Shown: positions 1-8,192, numbered from the stretch's first letter. The stretch is DNA of 35,306 nucleotides from Candidatus Thalassarchaeaceae archaeon (GCA_023268715.1 JALRLV010000015.1:1-35306); one strand, 5' to 3'. Notes: a model not told the origin generated them from the sequence alone. Numbers and translations: made by a program.

Positions 1-274
1 GATCTCTAATCTCTTTGCGACTAGCTCTGCGCTTAGTGAAGTGAGCACCCCGGACTTTACTTGCACCGTGCTTCTTTACCATGCTTTCGAAGACTTTCTT
101 TTCATCGGAGTCTTTGGCATTCTTGTAGTAGTCAACTATTCTCTTTGGCTTGTGCATCTTTGTCCATTCAGCACCTTGTCCTGAGATGTGTTGTTTCAGA
201 CGTCGCTCACCGTCTCCCGTCTTGCCGACGTAGTATTTGCCGCCCTCACATTCGAGAACGTAGATATCAACCAC
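1..274 (-). CDS. GIY-YIG endonuclease-domain protein, C-terminus cut by window edge
   Basis: Reading the minus strand from a GTG at 274 gives an open frame of at least 91 codons that runs off the left edge. It begins VVDIYVLECEGGKYYVGKTGD, followed by RRLKQH and then a basic lysine/arginine-rich stretch. The pattern (I)YVLEC...YYVGKT with a following Arg-rich helix is the GIY-YIG core found in small stand-alone nucleases and in UvrC and Slx1. The second half, YYVG, fits the YIG element. The frame has no ATG after the upstream stop. The GTG is chosen because family members start just before the first strand. Its usual role is nicking of structured or damaged DNA, but the target of these small proteins is generally unknown. 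The closest subfamily cannot be decided from this fragment. Confidence 0.75.
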   Translation of the reverse strand, partial: MVDIYVLECEGGKYYVGKTGDGERRLKQHISGQGAEWTKMHKPKRIVDYYKNAKDSDEKKVFESMVKKHGASKVRGAHFTKRRASRKEIRD

Positions 275-362
275 GAAACCTGGTTTTGAGATGCAGTTTA
301 AGAAGTTGAAGCCTTCAAATCCTTTCTTGTCAGTTTATGAGCCTCTTTGGACTCAGATTACA

Positions 363-439
363 TGGTGGACGCTGGGGGATTTGAACCCCCGGCCCCCTGG
401 TTGCAAACCAGGTGCTCTTCCAAGCTGAGCTAAGCGCCC
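363..439 (-). tRNA. tRNA-Ala (anticodon UGC)
   Basis: The minus strand folds as a full cloverleaf. The acceptor GGGCGCU pairs with AGCGUCC and carries the G3:U70 pair that identifies alanine tRNAs. The anticodon stem CCUGG/CCAGG encloses the loop UUUGCAA, giving anticodon UGC. The T-arm is GGGGG/CCCCC with loop UUCAAAU. The discriminator is A and the 3' CCA is encoded in the DNA. No intron is seen. Confidence 0.95.
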
Positions 440-494
440 TGTGAGCCTACCGACCAAGCAGGGGTTCTTGAGTTCGACCGTTGTTAAGTAAGCC

Positions 495-1100
495 TCAGTC
501 ATTGCTTCGATGAGAAATCAAAAGAGAGGTCAGCCAGATAGAAATGCCCGCCATAATCACAACAACGCCTCTGAGGAATGCATCTGAATCCACTGGATCA
601 GTTTGTGTTTGTGGGCCCTGGGAACCGAGTGTGTTTTGCTGACTGTGGTTGTCAATTGAGAATACGGCATAAAACGGAGTATTTGTCACCTGTTCGTTAT
701 ACTTGACCTGATGAATCATTGATATGTTTCCAGGGAGCAGGCCATTTTCAGGAGCTAAATGAACGGTTACAGTGGTGTTACAACTCTCGTCGATCTTATG
801 GCCAGTCTCATTTAATTCACATGAAGTATACATCCACTCCGTGTACATATCATCTATAGAATCGAATGAACCATCGGAGTCAGCATCGATTAGAATTCTA
901 TGAGTGGCATTTTCTCTAGAATCATGATTTCGGAAGAAAATAGAATCTGTTTCGACTAGTATACCTGCATCAATCGACGAAGGTCTGGCACCTTCCGAGC
1001 CAAGGATTACTGTGTACTCCTTCTTGTCATGAGCAGTTACTGATGAGCTTACGAGAAGGCTCAATGTCACCACTACAAGCATCCAGCCAGCACGCTTCAC
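495..1100 (-). CDS. Exported, C-terminally membrane-anchored protein with predicted N-terminal His (copper-protein-like)
   Basis: This 201-residue protein has a signal peptide (residues 1-23) ending V-T-A, a good signal peptidase I site, so the mature chain would start with His24 (HDKKEY). The ectodomain is beta-rich and has several N-x-S/T sequons. It contains a D-x-D-x-D-G type loop (DADSDGSFDSIDD), two Cys in the middle region and His residues in ATHRIL and MIHQVKY. A transmembrane helix lies at about 177-195, followed by a short basic tail. It resembles the protein at 4984-5553 in plan: His at +1, an 'xPxxxxVxxxDtIxF' stretch, and a C-terminal anchor. An N-terminal His in exported beta-sandwich proteins is typical of CopC-like and other histidine-brace copper sites, so copper binding is inferred, not shown. 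It is transcribed away from the 1131 gene with only 30 bp between starts. No named family was recognised with certainty. Confidence 0.7.
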   Translation of the reverse strand: MKRAGWMLVVVTLSLLVSSSVTAHDKKEYTVILGSEGARPSSIDAGILVETDSIFFRNHDSRENATHRILIDADSDGSFDSIDDMYTEWMYTSCELNETGHKIDESCNTTVTVHLAPENGLLPGNISMIHQVKYNEQVTNTPFYAVFSIDNHSQQNTLGSQGPQTQTDPVDSDAFLRGVVVIMAGISIWLTSLLISHRSND

Positions 1101-1130
1101 GACTCTCCGTACTGTGGCAAAGACTTCAAC

Positions 1131-2906
1131 ATGACTCGGACTCTCGCCGGAATGATGGACACCGAGCGGCTGCTTATCGCGGGTGGATTAGCGGTTACTC
1201 TTCTAATTGGAGGAGTTGCGATATTGATGCTCGAAGATGGAGATTCCTTGACCTCTGATGGCCCGTCTTCAATGATTGATCCCTTGATTCAATATGATGA
1301 GGGGCATGATCACAGAAACTCAAGTCAACACATCTTCTATACAGACAATATCCAACCTGTTTCATTCAACCCATTAACTGCACCAGGGAATGCCGAAGTG
1401 CAAGTCGCCGATTCCCCCGATGGCAGAACCTATGCATATCTTGCCGGATGGTCTGAAATGCATATTGTCGATGTTACAAATCCCGCAAATACTACTGTAA
1501 CAGGTATATATGTCGATCCAAATACCCAAGTTCTGGATGTGAAATATCTAGAGTACAATGGTCGAGAATACATAATTGTTCAGAATCAATTGGTAGATGC
1601 CGGCAATGCAGATCCTAATGTTGGTCAGTGGGGAGACCCTGCTCAAGTTACCGTGACTTTAGTGGATGTCACTGACAAGACCGACCCCACCTTTGTCGAT
1701 GCTTGGTATGATGCCGATCATCCAACTGGACCTCACAATCTCTACACCCACATGATTGATGGCGAGTGGTACATTTTCGTGGCCAATCCAGACTATGAAG
1801 CATGTGACGTTGGCCAAGGAGATGCCTGTGGTGGAATTACCATCGCCCATCTTAACTTCGGCCTTTGGGGAGACTTACCTAGAATCGTAAAGGTGGGCGA
1901 AGCAGAAGTAAGTTGGGAAACTACTCTTGGAGGTTGGATCTACATTCACGACATGACTGTTCAGACTTGGCCCGGCGAGGATCAGAGCGACCCACGCTAT
2001 GGTCGAACCTACGTCTATGGAGCATACTGGGAAGCCGGCCTGAGAATTTTCGATGTCAGCGACGTCCCTCACCCTCAAAATAGTCCAGAACAATATCTCT
2101 GGCATGGTTCGCTATGTCGTATGTCCGGTGGCACTCAAGCCGGCTGTACATGGAGAGCGCCTGAAGTTGGGGCTTGGATGGAATTCGCCGATCTTGATGA
2201 AGACGGCGAGATGGATTGTGGTTGCACCAGCAATGAAAATGGTGGTCGCGCCTCCTACATCCACTACGCAGAACCAATTGACAAAATGGTGGATGCAAGT
2301 CACCTAGGTTATCCTGCTGGAAAAATGCACATGACCTTCCTAGCAACTGAGGTTCTTTCAACCGAAATAGGAACCGGTATGGGATATTTGTTAGATACCA
2401 CCGGTTACGAAGTATTGAATGGAAAAGTCACCTTCTTACCGAAGTTAATTCATGGTTATGAGATTCCTTTTGCAGATGAACATTTCATCCCATCTGGAGA
2501 AGAATGGTTACTCTTCAGCCCTCACAATGCTGACCACGAAATCTTCCAAACGGGTCTACCAAATATGCCTGACCAAAGTCATGGAGGTGCATGGGATGGG
2601 CGAATATACCTCTCTCATTATCACGCAGGATTGTGGGTTGTAGACATTGAAACCCTGATGCTTCTAGGATTAGAAGAAGGGAAGAATCGGTCTGTTGCCC
2701 ACATGGAGGCTACGATTGGTTATCATTTACCTCACGGAGAGGATGGAGTCCCTCTAGACAGTTCATACTACGACTTTGGATGGACGCCATTCCTTTGGGC
2801 TGCAGAATACCATGAGGGATATACCTACCTTTCGTGCATTACCACTGGACTATATATCGTGCAACTCGATATCGACGCACCATATGGTATTCCTTTGGAA
2901 TCATAA
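1131..2906 (+). CDS. LVIVD-repeat beta-propeller protein, N-terminal membrane anchor
   Basis: The protein has 591 residues. A single hydrophobic helix at about 14-33 anchors it, and the rest is predicted outside the cell. Repeated strands of the LVIVD type are visible: MHIVDVTNP (110-118), VTLVDVTD (175-182), GLRIFDVSD (303-311), GLWVVDIE (500-507) and GLYIVQLD (573-580). Histidine motifs sit between them: GPHNLYTH (H202, H207), IHDM (H273), IHYAEP (H378), HFIP (H451), SPHN (H465) and SHYHAG (H496, H498). Most recur in the paralogue at 3013-4974. A D-x-D-x-D-G loop, DLDEDGEMD, lies at 354-362. LVIVD proteins are beta-propellers of mostly unknown function. The conserved His set suggests a metal centre. 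The start could also be the ATG at 1152 or 1155. It is the first gene of a same-strand run that ends at 9314. Confidence 0.85.
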   Translation: MTRTLAGMMDTERLLIAGGLAVTLLIGGVAILMLEDGDSLTSDGPSSMIDPLIQYDEGHDHRNSSQHIFYTDNIQPVSFNPLTAPGNAEVQVADSPDGRTYAYLAGWSEMHIVDVTNPANTTVTGIYVDPNTQVLDVKYLEYNGREYIIVQNQLVDAGNADPNVGQWGDPAQVTVTLVDVTDKTDPTFVDAWYDADHPTGPHNLYTHMIDGEWYIFVANPDYEACDVGQGDACGGITIAHLNFGLWGDLPRIVKVGEAEVSWETTLGGWIYIHDMTVQTWPGEDQSDPRYGRTYVYGAYWEAGLRIFDVSDVPHPQNSPEQYLWHGSLCRMSGGTQAGCTWRAPEVGAWMEFADLDEDGEMDCGCTSNENGGRASYIHYAEPIDKMVDASHLGYPAGKMHMTFLATEVLSTEIGTGMGYLLDTTGYEVLNGKVTFLPKLIHGYEIPFADEHFIPSGEEWLLFSPHNADHEIFQTGLPNMPDQSHGGAWDGRIYLSHYHAGLWVVDIETLMLLGLEEGKNRSVAHMEATIGYHLPHGEDGVPLDSSYYDFGWTPFLWAAEYHEGYTYLSCITTGLYIVQLDIDAPYGIPLES

Positions 2907-2930
2907 TTAGATGAACATGGGCACCAATAC

Positions 2931-2950
2931 CGCCCTCTATTAGAGGGCGC
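2931..2950. terminator. GC-rich hairpin between the two LVIVD genes
   Basis: The sequence CGCCCTCTA-T-TAGAGGGCG is a 9-bp inverted repeat that can fold as a 7-bp GC-rich stem with a small AT loop. It lies 25 bp after the stop of the first LVIVD gene and about 60 bp before the second. No clear T-run follows, so it may be a processing or termination element or a protein-binding site. Confidence 0.4.
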
Positions 2951-3012
2951 TTAGGACCGTTGCATTCAATTGCTGGACGAATACCGCAAAAGTCACAGCC
3001 AATGGTGAGAAC

Positions 3013-4974
3013 ATGACTCGTAGTTTTCTGAACCCAATGATTCTGATGACTTTCCTTATGCTTGCAGCACCTCTGAGCGGGTGTATTGGGGTATTCGAAC
3101 CAGATGCCGATGACTCAGAAAGTTGGGAATGGATTGACCCAGTCACTGAAATCGAAGATGGCAATCACTCCCACAATGATTTGCTTGCTCACAGACTGGC
3201 AACACCGAATGCCCAACTTATTGATTATCACAATCTAAATTGTGATGGAAATGTCAAACCTCCAACAGAACTGGACAATGTAGCAGGAAGGCCTTGTTTT
3301 GACGAATTCAAGAATACAGGTCCAACTCCAGGGGATAATTCAGAAATCGCAATTGAAGGTAATTTCTTGGATGACTGCGAAATTTATGGAGATGGCACAG
3401 GTGGTTGCTATGCATACGTATCTTCATACAACCAATTCGAAATCCTAGATATCAGCCGGCCCAACGACATTCGACTATTGTCAACATATTATGCAGAAAT
3501 AGCCAGAATGATTGACATAAAAGTGACCTCGGATAATAATTGGGTTTTGGTAAATCACGAATTAACCAATTCCGAACTAGACCCAATTCCAAATGATGAT
3601 GATGCTAACAGTGGAGCAAATCGACTGGACCTGATTTATGTTGGGGACAAGACCAGTCCAATCAAGGTCGCGGAATGGGATAACCCACCTGCGGGTTTCC
3701 ACAACCAAGATCTTCATGTCTATTGCGATTGGGAACCAGCAAATCCAACGGCTTTTTGGCAGGATGATTGCCACCTCTTCCTGTTCGGAGCAGACCCATA
3801 TCCAGAATTAGTTGAGGGATCGAGCGGTACATTCTACAAAGGCACTCAGGTATTTTACGCCCTGATCGATTTTGAAGGATTGAATCCTACAAACAACAAT
3901 GAACAACAGAATGCAAGTAGAGAAATCATACGTTGGGGAGGGTACACTCCGGAAATTCAGACAACCTGTGGAGGTTCTATTTTCAACCACGATAACGTGT
4001 TTTTCATTCACCCCATCACCAAACAAAAGCTGTTGGCGGTTTCTTATTGGGGTGCTGGATTGAGGCTTGTCGATGTATCTGAACCTCCTCAAATTGCAGA
4101 TCCGTTAGGAATTTCATGGCCCCCAGAAACAGGTCGCTGGCTTGGTTGTCCTACAGATGACTCAGGATGGTACGGACCAGATGGCGGCGGCCACGCAAAC
4201 ATGGACTCTAACGAGTGGCTCAATGCTGAGGATGGAAATGACAACATCCACTATGCTGTGCCTCAAGACAATCTGATTTGTTCAGGAATTAGTGAGTATG
4301 ACCCTGTAGAGACCTGGCCTGAACATTGTGGAACTGGACCCGATGACGCCACTTACAGTGAAAATTGGAGGCATTACACCTACATCGCTCCGGAATACGG
4401 TTCTAACGCAAACCATACTGGGTACATATGGACCATAGATACAACTGACCCATCCAAGCCATTCTTAGTCTCGAAGTGGAAGCTGCCGGGAGAAAGTACT
4501 CTGGCGGATGGCTCAACACACCCTCACCACTATATCCCGGGAGGATACATATTCAGCCCCCACAATGGAGATACTGGGTTGAGCGGTCACGTCTATTGGA
4601 CTCATTACCATGCGGGAGTTTGGATTACTGATCACGGCCACATCTGGGATGAGCTAGTTTGGGAAAACGGCTACCCTGAACCAGATAGAGGATTCCAAGC
4701 TATAACTCAACTCGCACCTACACATACCCTTGGTTATTACTTGCCAGCGGGGCCAGATTGGATAGATGACCCGACAAATACCCTAGGATACGACATGGCT
4801 GATTGTTGGGCATCTTGTATGATTCCATTTGACTGGGGTCTACAATATGATCCAAGAGGATTCGTTTTCATTTCGGAAATGGTCAGTGGTGTATACGTCG
4901 TTCAGTTCGACGAAGATTATGATTCAAGATATGATTACCCCGCTCTATGGTCAGTAGAGGCATCTGATGAATGA
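3013..4974 (+). CDS. LVIVD-repeat beta-propeller lipoprotein
   Basis: The protein has 653 residues. The N-terminal hydrophobic segment ends in the lipobox APLSGC (Cys24), so it is a predicted surface lipoprotein. LVIVD-type strands include FEILDISRP (142-150), LRLVDVSEPP (350-359) and GVYVVQFD (626-633). It is a paralogue of the protein at 1131-2906. Both share HNxxxxH (here H230, H235), [IN]HD (H326), IHYAxP (H413), H[FY]IP (H506), FSPHN (H517) and HYHAG[LV]W (H531, H533), in the same order. It has more Cys than its sister, including CEIYGDGTGGC (122-132), compatible with extracellular disulfides. A 106-bp gap holding a hairpin separates it from the upstream gene, and the next gene starts 9 bp downstream. 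The role is unknown; a metal-dependent surface enzyme or binding protein is inferred from the shared histidines. Confidence 0.85.
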   Translation: MTRSFLNPMILMTFLMLAAPLSGCIGVFEPDADDSESWEWIDPVTEIEDGNHSHNDLLAHRLATPNAQLIDYHNLNCDGNVKPPTELDNVAGRPCFDEFKNTGPTPGDNSEIAIEGNFLDDCEIYGDGTGGCYAYVSSYNQFEILDISRPNDIRLLSTYYAEIARMIDIKVTSDNNWVLVNHELTNSELDPIPNDDDANSGANRLDLIYVGDKTSPIKVAEWDNPPAGFHNQDLHVYCDWEPANPTAFWQDDCHLFLFGADPYPELVEGSSGTFYKGTQVFYALIDFEGLNPTNNNEQQNASREIIRWGGYTPEIQTTCGGSIFNHDNVFFIHPITKQKLLAVSYWGAGLRLVDVSEPPQIADPLGISWPPETGRWLGCPTDDSGWYGPDGGGHANMDSNEWLNAEDGNDNIHYAVPQDNLICSGISEYDPVETWPEHCGTGPDDATYSENWRHYTYIAPEYGSNANHTGYIWTIDTTDPSKPFLVSKWKLPGESTLADGSTHPHHYIPGGYIFSPHNGDTGLSGHVYWTHYHAGVWITDHGHIWDELVWENGYPEPDRGFQAITQLAPTHTLGYYLPAGPDWIDDPTNTLGYDMADCWASCMIPFDWGLQYDPRGFVFISEMVSGVYVVQFDEDYDSRYDYPALWSVEASDE

Positions 4975-4983
4975 GGTGAAAAA

Positions 4984-5553
4984 ATGCGCGTTAGGACCGC
5001 ATTGGTAATGGCAGCCGTGTTATTGATGGCTCCAACAGCCTCCGCTCACGGCGCTAACACATTCGCGTTCATAATGAGAAATAATTCAGTTCAGCCAGAC
5101 GAAGCCTCCGTTCAACAGAATGATACCTTGATTTTTTACAACGTCGCATCGGACAGGAACCTCACACTAACATTTTCCACTGAGGGGAAAAATGGCACAA
5201 TAGATTGGGATTGTGAGGTTGGGCCATCAAACTCCACAAATTCTGACGATGAGTGTCTAGTTTGGCTTGACCCTAGTGTCTACAATGATACCAAATTGCA
5301 AATACACATTTTCGAAAATGATACTCTGTGGAACAAAATATCAGTGACTATTCAATTTGATAATCACACTGAAAACGGACCACCAAGTGGGTTTAATCAT
5401 CCAGGTGATGGGCAACAACCTTCAGATAAAGCCGAATTGGCAATCGGAGAATTCATGCAATTACTTTTCTCTCCTCAATTCTTACTGATTTTCCTGTTAA
5501 TAGTTATTTTAGGAATCATCAGGACTCGAAAATTGAAAAACGAAGAGGAATAA
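4984..5553 (+). CDS. Exported, C-terminally anchored protein with predicted N-terminal His
   Basis: This 189-residue protein has a signal peptide ending T-A-S-A, a canonical A-x-A site, so the mature protein would begin with His22 (HGANTF). The ectodomain is beta-rich, with many N-x-S/T sequons, the element VQQNDTLIFYN, and two cysteines in WDCEVG and DECLVW. After a Pro/Gly/His-rich spacer (FNHPGDGQQP), a transmembrane helix at about 160-178 is followed by a basic tail (RTRKLKNEEE). The architecture and the VxxxDTxxFxN element match the protein at 495-1100, so the two are probably diverged paralogues. By analogy with CopC-like and other exported proteins with His at +1, a copper site is possible. 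Both Sco-like genes follow directly, the first 2 bp downstream, which fits copper handling. No family is assigned with confidence. Confidence 0.7.
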   Translation: MRVRTALVMAAVLLMAPTASAHGANTFAFIMRNNSVQPDEASVQQNDTLIFYNVASDRNLTLTFSTEGKNGTIDWDCEVGPSNSTNSDDECLVWLDPSVYNDTKLQIHIFENDTLWNKISVTIQFDNHTENGPPSGFNHPGDGQQPSDKAELAIGEFMQLLFSPQFLLIFLLIVILGIIRTRKLKNEEE

Positions 5554-5555
5554 AT

Positions 5556-6287
5556 ATGAATTCTATATCAAAGTCTATCTTCACAGTATTGATTACAACA
5601 AGCCTACTATTAGCAGGATGTCTCGGAGAGGAAGAAAGCCCATTTTATGGTGAAGAAATAAAACCAGCAGTAGCTGTTGAAGACTTCATTCTATTAGATG
5701 AAAACGGAGAACCATACGCTTTGAGTGATCTTGAAGGAAAGGTCATTGTTATCGCTTTCCTATTCACCCGTTGTCCCGATATATGTCCGGTAGTAAGTGC
5801 AAATTTGTATTACGTCGCTGATCAATTGGGGGATGCATATGGTGAAGAAGTGGCAATCCTCTCAATCACAGTGGATCCATGGACCGACAACTCTACTGTA
5901 CTGAAGCAATACTCGGATGACCGAGGATTCCACTGGCCACATCTTACGGGTAGTTTAGAAGAATTACAACCAGTATGGACCAATTTTGATGTCGGATTAA
6001 CGACCTATGATTCAGACCAAGATGGAGATGGAGTTGCTGATGGATTCGATCTCTGTGCAGACACACCGGAAGGCGAAGAAGTCGACGATGAAGGTTGTGG
6101 ACTTGATACTCAACAATCCGAAGAAGCCGCTGTTACGACTAAACATCATCCACTGAGTTATTGGGTGGACCATACTACTGGAACAATCATCGTGGACAAG
6201 AATTTCAATCAAAGAGTTTGGTGGGCAGACACCGATTGGAATGCGGAAATGGTCTTAGATGATATATTGTATCTACTTGAGGAATGA
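5556..6287 (+). CDS. Sco/SenC-like thioredoxin-fold lipoprotein with thrombospondin-3-like calcium-loop insertion
   Basis: The protein has 243 residues. The lipobox LLLAGC gives lipidated Cys22. The Sco signature TRCPDIC (Cys73, Cys77) follows the usual 'LsDLeGKvivIaFlfT' strand, and the third copper ligand is His206 in VDHTTGTIIVD. All three Sco copper ligands (C-x3-C plus a distal His) are therefore present. Sco proteins deliver copper to the CuA site of cytochrome oxidase or act as thiol-disulfide reductases outside the membrane. Between the core and the His, residues about 150-196 form an insertion with DSDQDGDGVADGFDLC, a thrombospondin type 3-like calcium loop with its own Cys pair (Cys167, Cys181), absent from ordinary Sco proteins. 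The stop overlaps the start of the next Sco gene (ATGA), which indicates co-transcription. Confidence 0.9.
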   Translation: MNSISKSIFTVLITTSLLLAGCLGEEESPFYGEEIKPAVAVEDFILLDENGEPYALSDLEGKVIVIAFLFTRCPDICPVVSANLYYVADQLGDAYGEEVAILSITVDPWTDNSTVLKQYSDDRGFHWPHLTGSLEELQPVWTNFDVGLTTYDSDQDGDGVADGFDLCADTPEGEEVDDEGCGLDTQQSEEAAVTTKHHPLSYWVDHTTGTIIVDKNFNQRVWWADTDWNAEMVLDDILYLLEE

Positions 6288-7342
6288 ATATGCGTCAGAA
6301 AATATTCGCAATTCTACTTGTTTCGATTTTGCTATCTGGGTGTTTAGGCCAAGATGACAACGGTATTGAATTCAATGGAATAGAATATCGAGAACCTCCT
6401 GATGCGCCTGATTTTACTCTAATCGACCAAAATGGCCATCAATTCACACTCTCTGACCTAGAAGGAAAGGTTGTTGTTGTAGCTTTTGTGTACACAAGTT
6501 GCCCTGATATTTGCCTCGCAATTTCAGCAAATATGGCATGGGCTCAAGAAAATCTGGGCGATGCAAGTGATGATGTTGTATTCGTATCAATTACAATTGA
6601 TCCGGCAAGGGATACAGTAGAACATCTGTTCGACTGGACTCAATCGAGAGGATATAATTGGACACATCTAACCGCTGAGAGGCCAAGTACTCTGATGGAG
6701 GTATACTCCTCATGGAATGTAATTGTTGACGACGAGCACATTGCCGCCAGCGCTCCTCCAGAAGGCGCTATGAATCGAGTTGTATTCCTAAATTCAAGCA
6801 ACGAGACAATAATTGTAGATTATCAAAATTCTAAATTATTGGTATCTGACACAGTTGCTGATTTAGACAATAAAACAAGAAATTCTGCAGGAGTTAATTT
6901 CTCCACAGAAGGATGGACTTTGATGAATTGGAACCATACATCTTGGAGTTGGCAAGAATCAGAAGAAGGCTATCTCGAGGAATTCGTTACTTACGATGAC
7001 CACCTCGCTTGGGTAGAGTCAGGAGCAAACACTTCTCTGCTTCCAGTAGGCGTTGATTGTAATGGTCACGGCTGGGTGATGGGAGAGGGCTCAAGCGCTC
7101 ATTGTATGTGTAATGAGGGCTATGAGCGGCCGAATGGAGATTACCTATCTTGCGTCCTAGAAGGTTCTGCAGATGGCGAGGAAACTAATCCTCACGAGGA
7201 TACATTAGGGGATTACGAAATAGGACATTCAACCGTGACCTTCGTCCTAGATAAACAACTCAGAAAGAGATTGGCTTGGACTGGTACTGCCTGGGATTTA
7301 GGCCTCTTCGTGGAAGATATACAAAATCTAGCGAATGAGTGA
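6284..7342 (+). CDS. Sco/SenC-like lipoprotein with large EGF-like insertion
   Basis: The protein has 352 residues, far longer than the usual ~200 for Sco proteins. The lipobox LLSGC gives Cys20. The copper motif TSCPDIC has Cys73 and Cys77, and the distal His315 lies in GHSTVTFVLD, so the ligand set looks complete. An insertion from about 145 to 312 precedes that His. Its second part, Cys259-NGHG...HCMC (274, 276)-NEGY...Cys290, follows the Cys/Gly/Tyr spacing of an EGF-like module. Several N-x-S/T sequons are present. It overlaps the previous Sco gene by 4 bp; an alternative ATG lies at 6290. Two Sco paralogues in tandem, each with a different insertion at the same point, is unusual. The likely role is extracellular copper transfer or disulfide chemistry, with the insertion serving as a binding module. 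Confidence 0.88.
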   Translation: MNMRQKIFAILLVSILLSGCLGQDDNGIEFNGIEYREPPDAPDFTLIDQNGHQFTLSDLEGKVVVVAFVYTSCPDICLAISANMAWAQENLGDASDDVVFVSITIDPARDTVEHLFDWTQSRGYNWTHLTAERPSTLMEVYSSWNVIVDDEHIAASAPPEGAMNRVVFLNSSNETIIVDYQNSKLLVSDTVADLDNKTRNSAGVNFSTEGWTLMNWNHTSWSWQESEEGYLEEFVTYDDHLAWVESGANTSLLPVGVDCNGHGWVMGEGSSAHCMCNEGYERPNGDYLSCVLEGSADGEETNPHEDTLGDYEIGHSTVTFVLDKQLRKRLAWTGTAWDLGLFVEDIQNLANE

Positions 7343-7424
7343 ATTTTTAGAAAACATGTGCATCCTAGGCGAACAAAAGAAAAATGCAAGTTGACTTTTT
7401 AGGTTCAATATACGAGGAAGTTGT

Positions 7425-8144
7425 ATGAATAAAGAGCAGGTCCGGAGCTTGACATTGGCTTTTTTGATGATAGGTAGCGTTATGTTAGGACTTTTCTTTC
7501 TTGGAGTAGAAACCGATGTTTCAGATAAACCACCGACAATAACCGGCGAAGAACCTGGTGATTTTCTAGTAGGGGAGGTCACAAGCATCACAGTATCGGT
7601 TAATGACGAATCTCTTGATGACATATACCTAGAAGTGTCTTTGAATAATGCAAAATTACCAGATACCTACCTAGATGAAAACGGACAATATGCAGTCGAT
7701 ATTACCGGACTAAATGTAGGTACTCATTCACTAAGCATTTCAGCAAGAGATTACCTATACCAAGAAACAAAGTGGGAAACTGAATTTACAATTTCATATC
7801 CTGAAGAAGGAGTTACTGAAATTATTCTTGACAATTTTGCAACCACTATCGATTACGGAAATGACGCTATTCTTACTGGTAATCTATCACACACATCGAT
7901 TGAAACTTGTGAGTTTGTGTGGTCCGATTCTGATATTGAACAAGAACAGCTGAACGTTCCAATGGATGATGACGGACTTTTCTCAATGGTTTTTTCAGAA
8001 TTAAATGAAAATCTAACTATCACTATGGAGGCAAGTTGTGGAGAAAATATCTTTTCTACAGATAAAGTCACGATAAACTACATCGTTGTAAAACAGCAAG
8101 ATAATGATGAAAACTCAACAAATGAAGACAATAACACAGTATAG
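7425..8144 (+). CDS. Membrane-anchored Ig-like domain protein; probably the N-terminal half of the YHYH protein downstream
   Basis: The 239 codons begin with an N-terminal hydrophobic helix (about 9-28) serving as signal or anchor. It is followed by beta-sandwich sequence resembling bacterial Ig-like domains (EVTSITVSVND, NVGTHSLSISARD). A second beta domain contains Cys in ETCEFVWSD and ASCGENIF, and the end is an Asn/Asp/Glu-rich linker (DNDENSTNEDNNTV). A GGAAG-containing ribosome site precedes the ATG. The frame ends at TAG (8142-8144), but the same frame continues open from there through the YHYH domain to 9314. Together the two halves would form one 629-codon exported protein (including the TAG position) with an N-terminal helix, Ig-like domains, a YHYH domain and a C-terminal helix. 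Confidence 0.7.
   Translation: MNKEQVRSLTLAFLMIGSVMLGLFFLGVETDVSDKPPTITGEEPGDFLVGEVTSITVSVNDESLDDIYLEVSLNNAKLPDTYLDENGQYAVDITGLNVGTHSLSISARDYLYQETKWETEFTISYPEEGVTEIILDNFATTIDYGNDAILTGNLSHTSIETCEFVWSDSDIEQEQLNVPMDDDGLFSMVFSELNENLTITMEASCGENIFSTDKVTINYIVVKQQDNDENSTNEDNNTV
8142..8144 (+). other. In-frame TAG separating the Ig-like and YHYH parts
   Basis: Codons before it read NNTV and codons after it read QPDDEETQRAEFWNN in the same frame, with no ATG in that frame before the YHYH domain. The flanks form one continuous acidic linker. TAG is an ordinary stop elsewhere here (for example the ends of folD and of the YHYH gene itself), so general recoding is unlikely. A point mutation or base-call error is the simplest explanation; readthrough is possible. 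Confidence 0.7.
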
Positions 8145-8192
8145 CAACCCGACGATGAGGAGACTCAACGTGCAGAATTTTGGAACAACAGT

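Noticed and set aside
61-309. 82-codon plus-strand open frame at the left edge
   Set aside because: It is antisense to the GIY-YIG coding frame, which has a clear family signature; the plus-strand product is Cys/Arg/Ser-rich and unlike any domain.
2948-5004. Similar strings GCGCTTAGGACCG (2948) and GCGCGTTAGGACCG (4985) suggesting a duplicated gene start
   Set aside because: Similarity ends after about 15-20 bases, needs a 1-base gap, and one copy lies in coding sequence. Too short to support a repeat.
8142-8144. Pyrrolysine insertion at the TAG
   Set aside because: TAG serves as a normal stop for folD and other genes here, the codon lies in a low-complexity linker rather than an active site, and no pyl genes are visible. 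Kept only as a remote option.
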